Source: Candidatus Harrysmithiimonas galli
Lineage (GTDB): Bacteria; Bacillota; Bacilli; CAJFEE01
Length of the DNA: 64,000 bases
Direction of reading: 5' to 3'
Assembly (NCBI GenBank): GCA_904373265.1
Contig: CAJFEE010000010.1
Coordinates: 81,631 to 145,630, forward strand
Part shown: positions 44,859 through 54,281 of the stretch, piece by piece
Position numbering within the stretch: position 1 is the first letter of the stretch
How the letters are laid out: every line of letters starts with the position of its first letter
The notes under the pieces: generated by a model
Told to the model about the DNA's origin: nothing
Databases searched by the model: none
Seen by the model: the letters and a program-made list of their open reading frames with translations, nothing else
Program-made: the position numbers and the translations under genes

Positions 44859-44954
44859 ATAAAAAAATTGCTTCCATAGTTTAGGTACGGGAGCTCACTT
44901 TAAAGAAGCTATTGATGGAAAGAATGAGACAAAAGGATTTGAATGAAATGAAGA

Positions 44955-45006
44955 GACGAACAGATGTAAAACTTTATGTGAAGTCTTACATCTGTTCGTC
45001 TTTTTT
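44955..45006 (+). terminator. Strong terminator after hfq
   Basis: GACGAACAGATGTAA (44955-44969) pairs perfectly with TTACATCTGTTCGTC (44986-45000); inner ACTT/AAGT can extend it; TTTTTT follows. Confidence 0.95.
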
Positions 45007-45309
45007 GACTTTATGAGTTTTATTCTTTTAAAATATTCATTTATGAAGAATCAGATCCTTATTTTGTCCTAGCATCATAATAAAAGAAGCTACTTATTTA
45101 AAGTCTTAGTGAAAGTACAAGATTTTTTATAAAAAATGGCATAAGAATAAATCAGTCATCTCCGAAATGATTTTGTTTATTGGTGAAGAAGTTCTTAAAA
45201 AAGGTGATCATTCAATTGTGTTGTAAAATATGTATCCTGTATAATCATATTTGTTAAAAAATACATATTAACAAAAACGATTTGTTTTATTTCTTGGGAA
45301 AGCGCAGGA
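45007..45309. other. Intergenic stretch before the pab operon
   Basis: About 300 bases, AT-rich, with no supported gene. The pab promoter is presumably here or around 45240-45300. Confidence 0.5.
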
Positions 45310-45354
45310 AACGACATTTTTGTTGTTTGTCAGTCAAAAACAGTCGTTGTTTTT
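45310..45354 (+). terminator. Terminator-like hairpin in the pab leader
   Basis: AACGAC (45310-45315) pairs with GTCGTT (45343-45348) and inner TTTTTG with CAAAAA; a TTTTTC run follows. It lies 160 bases before pabA and no gene ends here, so it could be an attenuator. No T-box core or known riboswitch motif was found with it. Confidence 0.4.
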
Positions 45355-45513
45355 CTTTGTTAAACAAAAGGAAGGAAAATTTATATATCTGTCGGTTTAT
45401 TGAGATAAAAACTTTTGTTCTTGTTGATTTCTCTTGATGATTTAGGAAAATCTATGATAATTTTAAACAGGATTTGTAAAAAAACGAAAAATATTTATAA
45501 CTTAGGTGAAACC

Positions 45514-46104
45514 ATGTATATTATGATTGATAATTATGATTCATTTACATACACACTTGTTTCGTATTTTGAGCAATTGGGTGAAAAAATTCAAGTCTAT
45601 TCAAATGATCAAATTTCTGTTTCAGAAATTAGCCAGTTACAGCCAACTGGAATTATTATTTCACCAGGACCAAAAAATCCACAACAAGCAGGCATAAGTG
45701 CAGCAGTGATTCGGGCATTTGGTGGTATCATCCCAATTTTAGGTGTCTGTTTGGGACATCAGGCCATCGGTTATGTATATGGAGCGAAAATTGTTAAGGG
45801 AAGCACGCCGATGCATGGGAAAATTACATCCATTTATCATGATGGACGCAAGTTATTTGATGATCTGCCCCCTGTATTTTCGGTCACACGTTATCACTCC
45901 TTAATTATTGATGAAACAACTTTTCCAAAGGATTTGGAAATCAATGCCAGAGATGAGTCGGGTGTTATTATGGCCATTTCTCATCGAGAATTTCCGATTT
46001 ATGGTGTACAATTTCATCCAGAGGCTGTTTCAACTGTATATGGTCATCAGTTGATTCAAAATTTTATTCAGCTTAGCAAAGCAGGTGGGAATATTGATTC
46101 ATAA
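45514..46104 (+). CDS. pabA: Aminodeoxychorismate/anthranilate synthase glutaminase component PabA
   Basis: A 196-aa class I glutamine amidotransferase that supplies ammonia to PabB. N-terminal block MIDNYDSFTYTLVSYFEQ; oxyanion strand IIISPGPKNPQQAG; nucleophile Cys in LGVCLGHQAIGY; His-Glu in QFHPEAVST. The start is ATG 45514 with TAGGTGA before it; the frame is open from 45415. In many Bacillota this subunit also serves TrpE; no trp genes are visible here. pabB overlaps its 3' end. Confidence 0.93.
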   Translation: MYIMIDNYDSFTYTLVSYFEQLGEKIQVYSNDQISVSEISQLQPTGIIISPGPKNPQQAGISAAVIRAFGGIIPILGVCLGHQAIGYVYGAKIVKGSTPMHGKITSIYHDGRKLFDDLPPVFSVTRYHSLIIDETTFPKDLEINARDESGVIMAISHREFPIYGVQFHPEAVSTVYGHQLIQNFIQLSKAGGNIDS

Positions 46105-47449
46105 GCTCAGCAGTTATTTACCAATCTCTTATATTTTTTCATTTTTTCATCAAGAAGAGCAAGCGGTTTTTTTACATACTTCTTTACAGACTATGCATGA
46201 GCACTACTCTGTAATTGGGTTAAATCCTTATTTGGTCGTTGAAAGCCGTGATGGTTTGTATGTCAATCATAAGAAAATGAAACAGTCTTTCTTTTCCTTT
46301 ATGAAAAAATATTTTCAAAAACATTTTCAACCCAATCCTACATCTTTTCCATTAATTTGTGGGGCAATTGGCTACTTTAGTTATGACTTTGGAAGAGATT
46401 TGCAAAATATTTTTACAAGACATGCAGATTTCTATCGTATACCAAACGTGAAATTGGTGTTTTACGATAATTTCATTATTGAAAATCATAAAGAAAAGGA
46501 AGTTTATCTATTGGCAAACGGCAAGCTGCTTCCAACTCATCAATCTATTGAACAAATTGAAACAAGGATTCGAAATGAATCTGCGAAAAGAAGTGAATTT
46601 TCTTTTAAATTGAAGCCACAAATTCCATTTTCTATTGAATATTCTTGTTCAAGGGAGGCGTATATCAGTGCCATTGAACAGATGAGACAGTATATGGAAA
46701 ATGGTCATATTTATGTTGCAAATTTAACCCAAACTTTAAAACTCACAAGCCCTAAGTCTCCGTTTGCAGTTTTTCAAACTTTACAAAAAATCAATCCTGC
46801 TTCATTTGCAGCCTATTTGAATTTAGATGAGTTTCAAATTATTTGTGCTTCACCAGAACGGTTTATCAAGATTAAAGACAGACAGATTCAAACAAGCCCC
46901 ATTAAAGGCACAAGAAAACGAGGGAGAACACCAGAGGAAGATGCCATATTGAAAAAAGAATTGCAAACCTCTGAAAAAGATCGCAGTGAGCTGCTCATGA
47001 TTATAGATTTGGAGAGAAATGATTTAAATAAAGTTTGTATCCCAGGAAGTGTGACTGTTCCCAGATTATTTGATATCGAGACTTATGCAACGGTTTTTCA
47101 TCTGGTTTCTGATGTGCAAGGCATGCTGAAAAACGGTATAGACACAATGGATGTACTAAAAGCTGCCTTCCCAGGTGGTTCCATTACGGGTGCACCTAAA
47201 AAAAGAGCAATGGAAATTATTGATGCGTTGGAAACTGGTCGTCGGGGCATTTATACTGGTTGTATTGGATATTTATCTCTAAACGGAGATTGTGATTTCA
47301 ATATTGTTATTCGTACACTTTTACATAAAGAAGATCAATATTATTTAGGTGTTGGCGGGGGCATTACCTATGAATCCGATCCTACTTTTGAGTACGATGA
47401 AACATTGCAAAAGGCAAAGGCACTCATTGAAGCATTAAAAAAGGACTGA
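46094..47449 (+). CDS. pabB: Aminodeoxychorismate synthase component I PabB
   Basis: A chorismate-using enzyme of about 451 aa that makes 4-amino-4-deoxychorismate for folate. The chorismate-binding domain shows QIQTSPIKGTRKRG, ELLMIIDLERNDL, FPGGSITGAPKKRAMEII and YTGCIGYLS. PIKGT with the Lys that binds chorismate C2 (P-I-K-G-T) supports PabB or TrpE; adjacent pabC decides for PabB. TTG 46094 is preferred because GGTGGG lies at 46084-46089; GTG 46085 in the same frame is the alternative. Overlaps pabA. Confidence 0.92.
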   Translation: MIHKLSSYLPISYIFSFFHQEEQAVFLHTSLQTMHEHYSVIGLNPYLVVESRDGLYVNHKKMKQSFFSFMKKYFQKHFQPNPTSFPLICGAIGYFSYDFGRDLQNIFTRHADFYRIPNVKLVFYDNFIIENHKEKEVYLLANGKLLPTHQSIEQIETRIRNESAKRSEFSFKLKPQIPFSIEYSCSREAYISAIEQMRQYMENGHIYVANLTQTLKLTSPKSPFAVFQTLQKINPASFAAYLNLDEFQIICASPERFIKIKDRQIQTSPIKGTRKRGRTPEEDAILKKELQTSEKDRSELLMIIDLERNDLNKVCIPGSVTVPRLFDIETYATVFHLVSDVQGMLKNGIDTMDVLKAAFPGGSITGAPKKRAMEIIDALETGRRGIYTGCIGYLSLNGDCDFNIVIRTLLHKEDQYYLGVGGGITYESDPTFEYDETLQKAKALIEALKKD

Positions 47450-47454
47450 TACAT

Positions 47455-48180
47455 TTGGACATCCAATTAGATGAAGGATATATGTATGGAATGGGGTTAT
47501 TTGAAACCATAGCCATTTACCAAGGAAAATGTGTTTTGTTGAATATGCATTTGGAACGACTCAACAAAGGATTACGAGCTTTAAACATTCCAAAACAAAT
47601 TTATAAGGAGCAAATTGCTCTTTATTTACAAACAGCGGATTCAAGCCACGATGTTTTAAAAATTATGGTTTCAGAAAAAAACACCATCTTTTCAACACGA
47701 AAAAATTTATATACAAAAAAAAACAGGCAGAATGGCTGGATACTCGGTTTCAGCTCTATTCGAAGAAACACAACTTCACCGTTTACCTATTTCAAATCTT
47801 TTCATTACGGAGACAGTTTATTAGAAAAAAGACAGGCAGATAAAAATGGTTGGGATGAGCCAGCTTTTTTAAATGAAAGAGGAGAAGTTTGCGAGGGAGC
47901 AACGACCAATTTATTTTTTGTGCAAAATCAGACCATTTACACACCGCCAGTCTCTTGCGGTCTATTGAATGGCATTTTGCGACAATATATTATGCAGACC
48001 TATCCAGTGATAGAAAAAATCATTTTGCCTGAAGAAATTGGGAATTACACTGAAATTTTTGCAACCAATTCACTTATTGGTGTTATGCCTGTTCGAAAAT
48101 TTGGTTCTTATCAAGCAGAGTTATTTCCCTTAGCTGATCAAATCCAGGCATGTTATGAAGCCAATCGAATAAATTTGTAA
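47455..48180 (+). CDS. pabC: Aminodeoxychorismate lyase PabC
   Basis: A 241-aa PLP fold-type IV enzyme releasing 4-aminobenzoate and pyruvate. It begins DEGYMYGMGLFETIAIYQGK; the PLP lysine is probably in YFKSFHYGDSLL (compare KSLNY in homologues), and ATTNLFFV is the phosphate-binding strand. It is somewhat shorter than the usual 270-290 aa, with a trimmed C-terminus. A TTG start 5 bases after pabB, with AAAAAGGA. Branched-chain aminotransferase-like function is less likely given the neighbours. Confidence 0.88.
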   Translation: MDIQLDEGYMYGMGLFETIAIYQGKCVLLNMHLERLNKGLRALNIPKQIYKEQIALYLQTADSSHDVLKIMVSEKNTIFSTRKNLYTKKNRQNGWILGFSSIRRNTTSPFTYFKSFHYGDSLLEKRQADKNGWDEPAFLNERGEVCEGATTNLFFVQNQTIYTPPVSCGLLNGILRQYIMQTYPVIEKIILPEEIGNYTEIFATNSLIGVMPVRKFGSYQAELFPLADQIQACYEANRINL

Positions 48181-48279
48181 TCAATGAAATTTGGTATAGG
48201 CCAAGTTCAAAAGCAATATGTTTATTCATATAGCCGACTTTTCTGTCTTTTGAAAAACGGCATGAAATGAGGTGGATTC

Positions 48280-49230
48280 ATGAATCGTCATATATCCATT
48301 AAAAATCAAAATACCATTCATATTTTGTTACAAAAAAAAGAATCGATTGCCCGGGATGAGCGGAAACAGTCTGCTGCCAGCCATATAAGCCCATTGATTT
48401 CAAGCACGGATATTCATGCGCCCTTACGAAAAATGGAAAAAGAGCTGGCACAACTGGTTGGGATGCAGAAAGTCAAGCAAATGCTCAAAGAGATTTATGC
48501 ATATGTATACATAAACCAAAAAAGAAAAGAAATGAACTTACAAGCTGAGAAACAAGTGCTGCATATGATGTTTAAGGGCAATCCTGGAACTGGAAAAACA
48601 ACGATTGCCCGCTTAATTGGAAATTTGTTCCGGGAGATGAAAATTTTATCCAAAGGACATTTGATTGAAGTTGAGCGTGCGGACTTGGTTGGGGAATATA
48701 TTGGACATACTGCATTAAAAACACGAGATTTAATCCGAAAGGCACAGGGTGGTATTTTATTTATTGATGAAGCATACAGTTTGGCACGCGGTGGTGAGAA
48801 AGATTTTGGTAAAGAAGCGATTGATAGTTTGGTCGCCAATATGGAGAATAAGAAACATGAGTTTATTTTAATCCTTGCAGGTTATGCAGATGAGATGGAA
48901 AACTTTTTAACATTAAATCCAGGACTGCGCTCTCGTTTTCCATTTATTTTGGAATTTCCTGATTATACAGCAGGCGAGCTGATGCAAATTGCACAAAAGA
49001 TTTGCCAACAAAAACAATATATTTTAACAAAAGAAGCTTCGCAGAAATTGGAATGGCATTTGAGAGAAAATTTATATTCAAATGAAGAAATCCATTTCAG
49101 TAACGGTCGTTACATTCGAAATATTTTAGAACGAGCGATTCGGAAACAAGCTTTGCGGCTTTTAGCGGTGAAAAATCTTCAGGCTGATGATTTACTTTAT
49201 TTGCACACACAAGATATAGAGTGGAAATAA
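48280..49230 (+). CDS. spoVK: Stage V sporulation protein K (CbxX-type AAA ATPase)
   Basis: A 316-aa AAA+ ATPase of the CbxX/CfxQ family required for spore maturation in B. subtilis. Walker A: KGNPGTGKTTIARL; Walker B: GGILFIDEAYSLARGG; the arginine finger region is GLRSRFPFILEFPDY. The N-terminal 60 residues are poorly conserved. The start follows GAGGTGG. Its position between the hfq region and hflX/glnRA matches B. subtilis, which favours SpoVK over a carbon-fixation CbbX. Confidence 0.92.
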   Translation: MNRHISIKNQNTIHILLQKKESIARDERKQSAASHISPLISSTDIHAPLRKMEKELAQLVGMQKVKQMLKEIYAYVYINQKRKEMNLQAEKQVLHMMFKGNPGTGKTTIARLIGNLFREMKILSKGHLIEVERADLVGEYIGHTALKTRDLIRKAQGGILFIDEAYSLARGGEKDFGKEAIDSLVANMENKKHEFILILAGYADEMENFLTLNPGLRSRFPFILEFPDYTAGELMQIAQKICQQKQYILTKEASQKLEWHLRENLYSNEEIHFSNGRYIRNILERAIRKQALRLLAVKNLQADDLLYLHTQDIEWK

Positions 49231-49268
49231 ATGATTCATAAGGAGACTGCTTCTGTTATATTTTGATG

Positions 49269-49300
49269 AGAACACATAAGTTGATTGTGTTCTTTTTTTT
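49269..49300 (+). terminator. Terminator after spoVK
   Basis: AGAACACA (49269-49276) / TGTGTTCT (49286-49293), then eight T. Confidence 0.92.
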
Positions 49301-49344
49301 ATGGATTGATAAAGGTATAGATGTAATGATCTACAGAATCATTT

Positions 49345-49371
49345 TCTTATAATCTTTATACAATCTTTATC
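49345..49371 (+). promoter_or_regulatory. KdpE-like binding site upstream of the trk-kdpDE operon
   Basis: TTTATA-N5-TTTATC at 49355-49371, close to the E. coli kdp KdpE site TTTATA-N5-TTTACA. A third similar word, TCTTAT, starts at 49345. It lies about 85 bases before the first gene of an operon that encodes a KdpE-like regulator, which suggests autoregulation. AT-rich context makes chance matches possible. Confidence 0.4.
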
Positions 49372-49453
49372 TTTTATCCCCAAAAATACCCACCATCTTT
49401 ATTTCATAGAAAATACAATTAATGATAAGAAAGTATAATAGGAGGTTGAGTTT

Positions 49454-49891
49454 ATGTTTTTTACAAAATGGAAGGCACGCCCAATTCTTGTAATGGGATG
49501 CGGCTGGTTTGGTTCAAGAGTTGCAGGGGATTTATCCTTAAAAGGATACTCGGTTTTTGTTATTGATAAAGACCAAACCGCATTTCGTAAGCTTCCTGAT
49601 CACTTTAGTGGCTATGAAATTATTGGAGATGCCACAGATATTCGTATTTTGGAGCGTGCTGAAATTCAAAGTGCACAAATGGTTGTAGCTGCAACTGACC
49701 ATGATTCGATCAATTGTTTAATCAGTCAAATGGCCAGCCGAATCTATCATATTCCAAAAGTTTATGTTCGTTTTCATGATCCAGAGAATCAAAAATTGAT
49801 TTATGGCTATCAAATTGAAGCCATTTATCCATCTGAATTGACGCTTCAGGAATTTAATCGAATTGCATTTTTATCTGAGGTAAAGGAGTGA
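49454..49891 (+). CDS. TrkA-N (RCK) domain protein, first TrkA-like subunit
   Basis: A 145-aa cytoplasmic nucleotide-binding subunit for a Trk/Ktr potassium channel. It consists of one Rossmann RCK-N domain: ILVMGCGWFGSRVAGDL (intact GxGxxG), VFVIDKDQTAF with the acidic ribose-binding residue, and GDATDIRILERAEI. There is no C-terminal RCK_C domain. TAGGAGGTTGAG precedes the ATG. It is followed by a second TrkA-like gene and trkH. The pair probably makes a mixed gating ring; this one keeps the nucleotide motif. Confidence 0.85.
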   Translation: MFFTKWKARPILVMGCGWFGSRVAGDLSLKGYSVFVIDKDQTAFRKLPDHFSGYEIIGDATDIRILERAEIQSAQMVVAATDHDSINCLISQMASRIYHIPKVYVRFHDPENQKLIYGYQIEAIYPSELTLQEFNRIAFLSEVKE

Positions 49892-49900
49892 AGATATGCT

Positions 49901-50566
49901 ATGAAAATTGTGATTGCAGGCGGGCGGAATAAGGCAAAGTTTTTGATTGAATCTTTACAGAAAAAATCCCATCATTTGATTGTTATTCATCCAGATCAAT
50001 CTTATTGTGACAACTTAGCTTCTGACTATCAAATTCCAATCATTTACGGTGAGCCAACTAAAAAGTATGTGTTGGAGGATGCTGATATTCAAGGAGCTGA
50101 TGTATTGATTGCTTTAACAGCCAATGATGCCGATAATTTTATTATTTGTCAGATGGCACAAAAACTATTTTTTGTGAAAAAAGTGGTTTGTGTGGTCACC
50201 AATCCAGGGAATGTAGAAATTTTTAAAAACTTGGGTGTGCACACCGTAATCAGTGCAACCTATATGGTTGCAAAGCTGATTGAACAGTCTTCAACAATTG
50301 AAAATTTGATTCAATCTCTTTCTATTGAAGATGGTAAAGTCACAATTAACGAAATAACGGTTACAGAGCAATATCCAGTTGTCAATCAGAAAATTTCACA
50401 AATTCCTTTTCCAAAAGATATGATTATTAGTTGTGTAATTCGCCAGACCTGTTTGTTGATACCAAACGGGGAAACGATTTTAAAGTCTGGAGATACATTA
50501 ATTTTTGTCTCTATAGCAAAAATACAAGATGAAGTTTTTTCCATTATCACCGGAGGAAAAAAATGA
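49901..50566 (+). CDS. trkA: TrkA family potassium uptake protein, second TrkA-like subunit
   Basis: A 221-aa protein with RCK_N (about 1-120) and RCK_C (about 135-218, INEITVTEQYPVVNQ, SGDTLIFVS). The glycine-rich loop is degenerate: IVIAGGRNKAKFLIESL lacks a clean GxGxxG, so nucleotide binding may be weak or lost. GDPT-like motif GEPTKKYVLEDADI is kept. Overlaps trkH at ATGATGA. It may be the structural member of a pair whose partner upstream binds nucleotide. Confidence 0.87.
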   Translation: MKIVIAGGRNKAKFLIESLQKKSHHLIVIHPDQSYCDNLASDYQIPIIYGEPTKKYVLEDADIQGADVLIALTANDADNFIICQMAQKLFFVKKVVCVVTNPGNVEIFKNLGVHTVISATYMVAKLIEQSSTIENLIQSLSIEDGKVTINEITVTEQYPVVNQKISQIPFPKDMIISCVIRQTCLLIPNGETILKSGDTLIFVSIAKIQDEVFSIITGGKK

Positions 50567-52047
50567 TGAACCAACACTTCAAACAAGCAACTGGATTTTC
50601 ATTGATTCTTGGTTATTTAGGCATTACCACGATGCTTGCAGGTGGAATTACATTGCTCCCATTATTCACTTTGTTTTTCTATCCTGAAGAAATCTCACAG
50701 GCGAAATATTTTATTATACCTGGTATTTTGGCAATTTTAATTGGATATATATTGAATTTTTATATTCGTGGAAAAGAAAAGGGACAGCTACAGAAAAATC
50801 AGGACATGGTTATTGTTCTGCTGACTTGGATTATTGCCATTTTGGTTTCTGCATTTCCATTTGTACTCAGTGGAAACTACAGTTTTACACAAGCCATTTT
50901 TGAAGCAACAAGCGGATTAAGTACCACTGGCTTCTCTATTATTGATATTGCAAATACACCCAATATATTTTTTATCCATCGAAGCATTTTATTGTTTTTT
51001 GGAGGAATCGGTCTTGTTTTAATTATGACCTCTGTTTTATCCGATGTATATGGTATGCGACTCTATCATGCGGAAGGGCATGCAGATCGCTTAATGCCCA
51101 ACTTATTGAAATCGGCTCGGATGATTATTTTGATTTACTCTGCCTATATTACGATGGGTGTAATTTTATATATTATAGCAGGAATGTCTCCATTTGATGC
51201 AATAAACCATGCCATTTCAGCCGTGTCAACTGGTGGATTTTCTACAAAGGTAGAGAGTATCGGATATTATAATGATCCGCTCATTGAATGGATTACTATT
51301 GTATTAATGATTTTGGGCAGCACCAATTTTCTGATTCATCTAATGCTGATACAAGGAAAGTTTCAAACAGTACTTCGGCATTGTGAAACAAAATTTTCTC
51401 TTGGTATTTTTGCAGTGTTGTTGCCGTTGTCCGTTATTTTATTATTTCAAAGTGGTTATACTCATGCAAAAGAGGCATTTCAAGATGGGGTTTTTCAATT
51501 TGTTTCAGCTTTATCCACAACCGGTCTGCAAACCATACCGACTTTCTCGACATGGCCAGCTTCACTTATATTTATTTTTGTTTTATTAATGTTAATTGGT
51601 GGAAGTACTGGTTCAACCGCTGGAGGATTAAAGCAATATCGTGTGTATATTGTATTCAAAGAAATGATTTGGTATATTCAGGGCTTATTCTTATCTCATC
51701 GTGTTATTCGTATTCATACGATCAACCGTTATGGTAAAATGGAGCGAATAGATTTTGTAGAAAAAAATAAAATTTTTATTTTTATTTTATTATATTTATC
51801 ATTATTTGCGATGGGAACTTTTATATTTACATTATCTGGTGCTTCTTTAGAGCATGCGATGTTTGAATTTTCTTCAGCAATTGGAAATGTTGGATTATCA
51901 ATTGGCGTGACAAACAGTGAAGCAGATCCATTGATACATTGGACCGCAATTATTGGCATGTTTGTTGGTAGATTGGAAATTTATATTGTATTTCTTGGAT
52001 TGATTCAATTTTATCGGGAAGGGAAAGCAAAGGTGAGTAAAAGATGA
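50563..52047 (+). CDS. trkH: Trk-type potassium transporter membrane subunit TrkH
   Basis: A 494-aa ion-conducting subunit with four repeated M1-P-M2 units. Filter loops are visible as TSGLSTTGFS, AVSTGGFST, ALSTTGLQT and AIGNVGLSIG, each with the selectivity Gly. GGSTGSTAGGLKQYR is the family gate loop. GGAGG lies at 50552-50556, ahead of ATG 50563. The membrane partner of the two RCK proteins upstream. Overlaps the sensor kinase gene by ATGA, so transporter and regulator are expressed together. Confidence 0.95.
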   Translation: MMNQHFKQATGFSLILGYLGITTMLAGGITLLPLFTLFFYPEEISQAKYFIIPGILAILIGYILNFYIRGKEKGQLQKNQDMVIVLLTWIIAILVSAFPFVLSGNYSFTQAIFEATSGLSTTGFSIIDIANTPNIFFIHRSILLFFGGIGLVLIMTSVLSDVYGMRLYHAEGHADRLMPNLLKSARMIILIYSAYITMGVILYIIAGMSPFDAINHAISAVSTGGFSTKVESIGYYNDPLIEWITIVLMILGSTNFLIHLMLIQGKFQTVLRHCETKFSLGIFAVLLPLSVILLFQSGYTHAKEAFQDGVFQFVSALSTTGLQTIPTFSTWPASLIFIFVLLMLIGGSTGSTAGGLKQYRVYIVFKEMIWYIQGLFLSHRVIRIHTINRYGKMERIDFVEKNKIFIFILLYLSLFAMGTFIFTLSGASLEHAMFEFSSAIGNVGLSIGVTNSEADPLIHWTAIIGMFVGRLEIYIVFLGLIQFYREGKAKVSKR

Positions 52048-53510
52048 AAAAGAAAATAAAAGCATGTATTCCTTTTGGAAAAAGTATTTTTATTTTATTG
52101 CTCAGTACACTCTTTGCTTTTATGCTGGCAGAGTTTCATTTACAAGTAGAAAATATTTTTTTGATCTATATGATTGCTGTTATTATAATTATGATTGAAA
52201 CCAAAAGTTTTATGATAGGAGGCATTTCTGCTGTCTTTTGTATTTTGGCATTTAATTTCTTATTTACAGAGCCGAGATTTACCTTTCAAATTGATAATTT
52301 AAATTACTATGTTTCTTTTTTTATTTTCTTGTTTGCGATTTTTATTGCTGGGAATTTAACAATTCGTCTGCAAAAACAAATACAAATTGCACAAAAAAAC
52401 GAAAAGATGACCAGTGCTTTATATAAAGTGAGCCGCGGGTTATTATATCAAAATACTCCTTCGGAAATTTGTCATTTTACAGAAAAACATATGAAAGAAA
52501 TATTGGATGTAAAAATTTCAATCTTACTGTCTCACACAAAGGAAGAAATTCCGGAGGGAGCAAAACGGTACTGTTATGAAAATGGAATTCCATGTGGGAA
52601 AACATTCCCTCATTTTGCAACAGAAGAAGAAATGTATTTTCCGATCTTATCTGAAAAACAAACCGTAGGCATTGCAATTGTGTATCCTGGAAATCATGTA
52701 CTACATTTTGAAGAAATTCAATTTATTGAAACAGTTCTTACAAAAGTTGCACTTGCCATTGAACATGACCATTTCAATCAATTAAAAGAACAAGCAAAAC
52801 TGGATATTGAAAGAGAAAAATTGAAAACCAATTTGCTACGTAGTATTTCTCATGATTTAAGAACACCCCTGACTAGTATAAGGGGTGGAACAGAGTTTTT
52901 AAAAGAAAATCTGGAAATTTTACCAACCACAACTATGCGTAATCTATTAGACAATATGGAGAATGATATTTCATGGTTAATTCGTTTAATTGAAAATTTA
53001 TTAAATATGACAAAAATTCAGGATAAAGCTTTGACCATTCATAAAAAAAGTGAAATTATTGATGATTTAATTTCAGAAGCTGTTTCAAAAATGATAAAGT
53101 ATAAAGGAAAACATGAAATTATAATTCAACCAACGGAACAAATTGAGTTCATTCAAGTGGATTCGCATTTGCTTGTTCAAGTTTTTATAAATATAATCGA
53201 CAATGCTTTTAAACATACAAGAGAAGATAGCAAGATTGTAATTACAACAAAAAAAAGGGATACCCGTATGCTGATTGAAATTGCAGATGATGGTGGAGGA
53301 ATGGATGAAACGCAGCTGGTACATATATTCGAAAGCTTTTTTACGACATCTGTAGGAAACGATCTGCATCGTGGACTTGGACTTGGACTGGCGATCTGTC
53401 AAACGATTATTCAAGCACATTCTGGTATTTTGACTGTGAAAAACAATGAAAAAGGTGGTTTGACGTTTTTAATTTCTCTTCCGACAGGAGATGAACACAT
53501 AAATGAATGA
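52044..53510 (+). CDS. kdpD: KdpD-like sensor histidine kinase lacking the N-terminal KdpD domain
   Basis: A 488-aa membrane kinase. A four-span DUF4118 module (about 12-110) is typical of KdpD. A GAF-like linker follows (about 125-245), then HisKA with LLRSISHDLRTPLTSIRGG, N-box INIIDNAFKHT, G1 EIADDGGGMDE and G2 RGLGLGLAICQTI. Full KdpD proteins are about 900 aa with a cytoplasmic KdpD/Usp region first; here the protein begins at the membrane module, so K+ or ATP sensing through that region is missing. It overlaps kdpE by 8 bases. Confidence 0.9.
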   Translation: MKKKIKACIPFGKSIFILLLSTLFAFMLAEFHLQVENIFLIYMIAVIIIMIETKSFMIGGISAVFCILAFNFLFTEPRFTFQIDNLNYYVSFFIFLFAIFIAGNLTIRLQKQIQIAQKNEKMTSALYKVSRGLLYQNTPSEICHFTEKHMKEILDVKISILLSHTKEEIPEGAKRYCYENGIPCGKTFPHFATEEEMYFPILSEKQTVGIAIVYPGNHVLHFEEIQFIETVLTKVALAIEHDHFNQLKEQAKLDIEREKLKTNLLRSISHDLRTPLTSIRGGTEFLKENLEILPTTTMRNLLDNMENDISWLIRLIENLLNMTKIQDKALTIHKKSEIIDDLISEAVSKMIKYKGKHEIIIQPTEQIEFIQVDSHLLVQVFINIIDNAFKHTREDSKIVITTKKRDTRMLIEIADDGGGMDETQLVHIFESFFTTSVGNDLHRGLGLGLAICQTIIQAHSGILTVKNNEKGGLTFLISLPTGDEHINE

Positions 53511-54189
53511 AAAATGTATTTTAATTATTGAAGATGATGAAAAAATCGAAACTTTTTTGCAACTGTCATTAAAAACAGTAGGGTATAAAGTAATTTCAAC
53601 ATCCAACGGACTTTCAGGTATTTCTTTACTTCTGACCAATCAACCCAATTTAATTTTGCTTGATTTAGGCTTGCCAGATATAGATGGAAAAGAAGTAATC
53701 ACACAAATTCGGCAGCATTCTGATATTCCAATTATTGTTTTATCCGCAAGAGAGGAAGAACGAGAAAAGGTTGCATTGCTTGATTTGGGCGCAGATGACT
53801 ACATGACAAAATCTTTTCATATTCATGAATTATTTGCAAGAATTCGTGTTGCTTTTCGTCATTATCACCCACAATCGAATGATAGCAAAATTTTTACCTT
53901 CCATGCGTTGACTATACATTTTGATAAGAGGAAGGTTTGGCTATCCGATCAGGAAGTTCATTTTACACCCATTGAATATAAATTGTTGTCCGTTTTAATA
54001 CAACATCAGGGTAAAGTTTTGACACTGAAATATTTACAAGAACAAGTTTGGGGCTATCCAACACAAGATGCATATAAATCTCTTCGTGTTTTTATGGCAA
54101 ATATTCGCAGAAAATTAAATGAAGATTTTTCAAATCCAAAATATATTTTAACGGAAGTTGGTGTTGGTTATCGATTTTTAGATGAATAA
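53503..54189 (+). CDS. kdpE: KdpE-like response regulator (OmpR family)
   Basis: A 228-aa regulator with a receiver domain (1-115: IIEDDEKIETFL, phospho-Asp in ILLDLGLPDIDG, switch Thr/Ser in IIVLSARE, Lys in DDYMTKSF) and a winged-helix DNA-binding domain (130-228: HFTPIEYKLLSVLIQHQGKVLT, EVGVGYRF). The usual Lys-Pro after the active-site lysine is Lys-Ser here. No kdpFABC genes follow, so its targets may be this operon itself. Partner of the kinase upstream. Confidence 0.92.
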   Translation: MNEKCILIIEDDEKIETFLQLSLKTVGYKVISTSNGLSGISLLLTNQPNLILLDLGLPDIDGKEVITQIRQHSDIPIIVLSAREEEREKVALLDLGADDYMTKSFHIHELFARIRVAFRHYHPQSNDSKIFTFHALTIHFDKRKVWLSDQEVHFTPIEYKLLSVLIQHQGKVLTLKYLQEQVWGYPTQDAYKSLRVFMANIRRKLNEDFSNPKYILTEVGVGYRFLDE

Positions 54190-54281
54190 ATAAATTTTCA
54201 ATCAAAATGAATGAATCAAGACCAAGACCTTTCATCTAACTTGAGTATGAAACTTCGATGCATCTGGATTGTTTTTTAAGT

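Noticed and set aside
48181..48279. Sigma-E promoter before spoVK
   Set aside because: Expected from B. subtilis, but the CATA-like words present lack a -35 at the right spacing.
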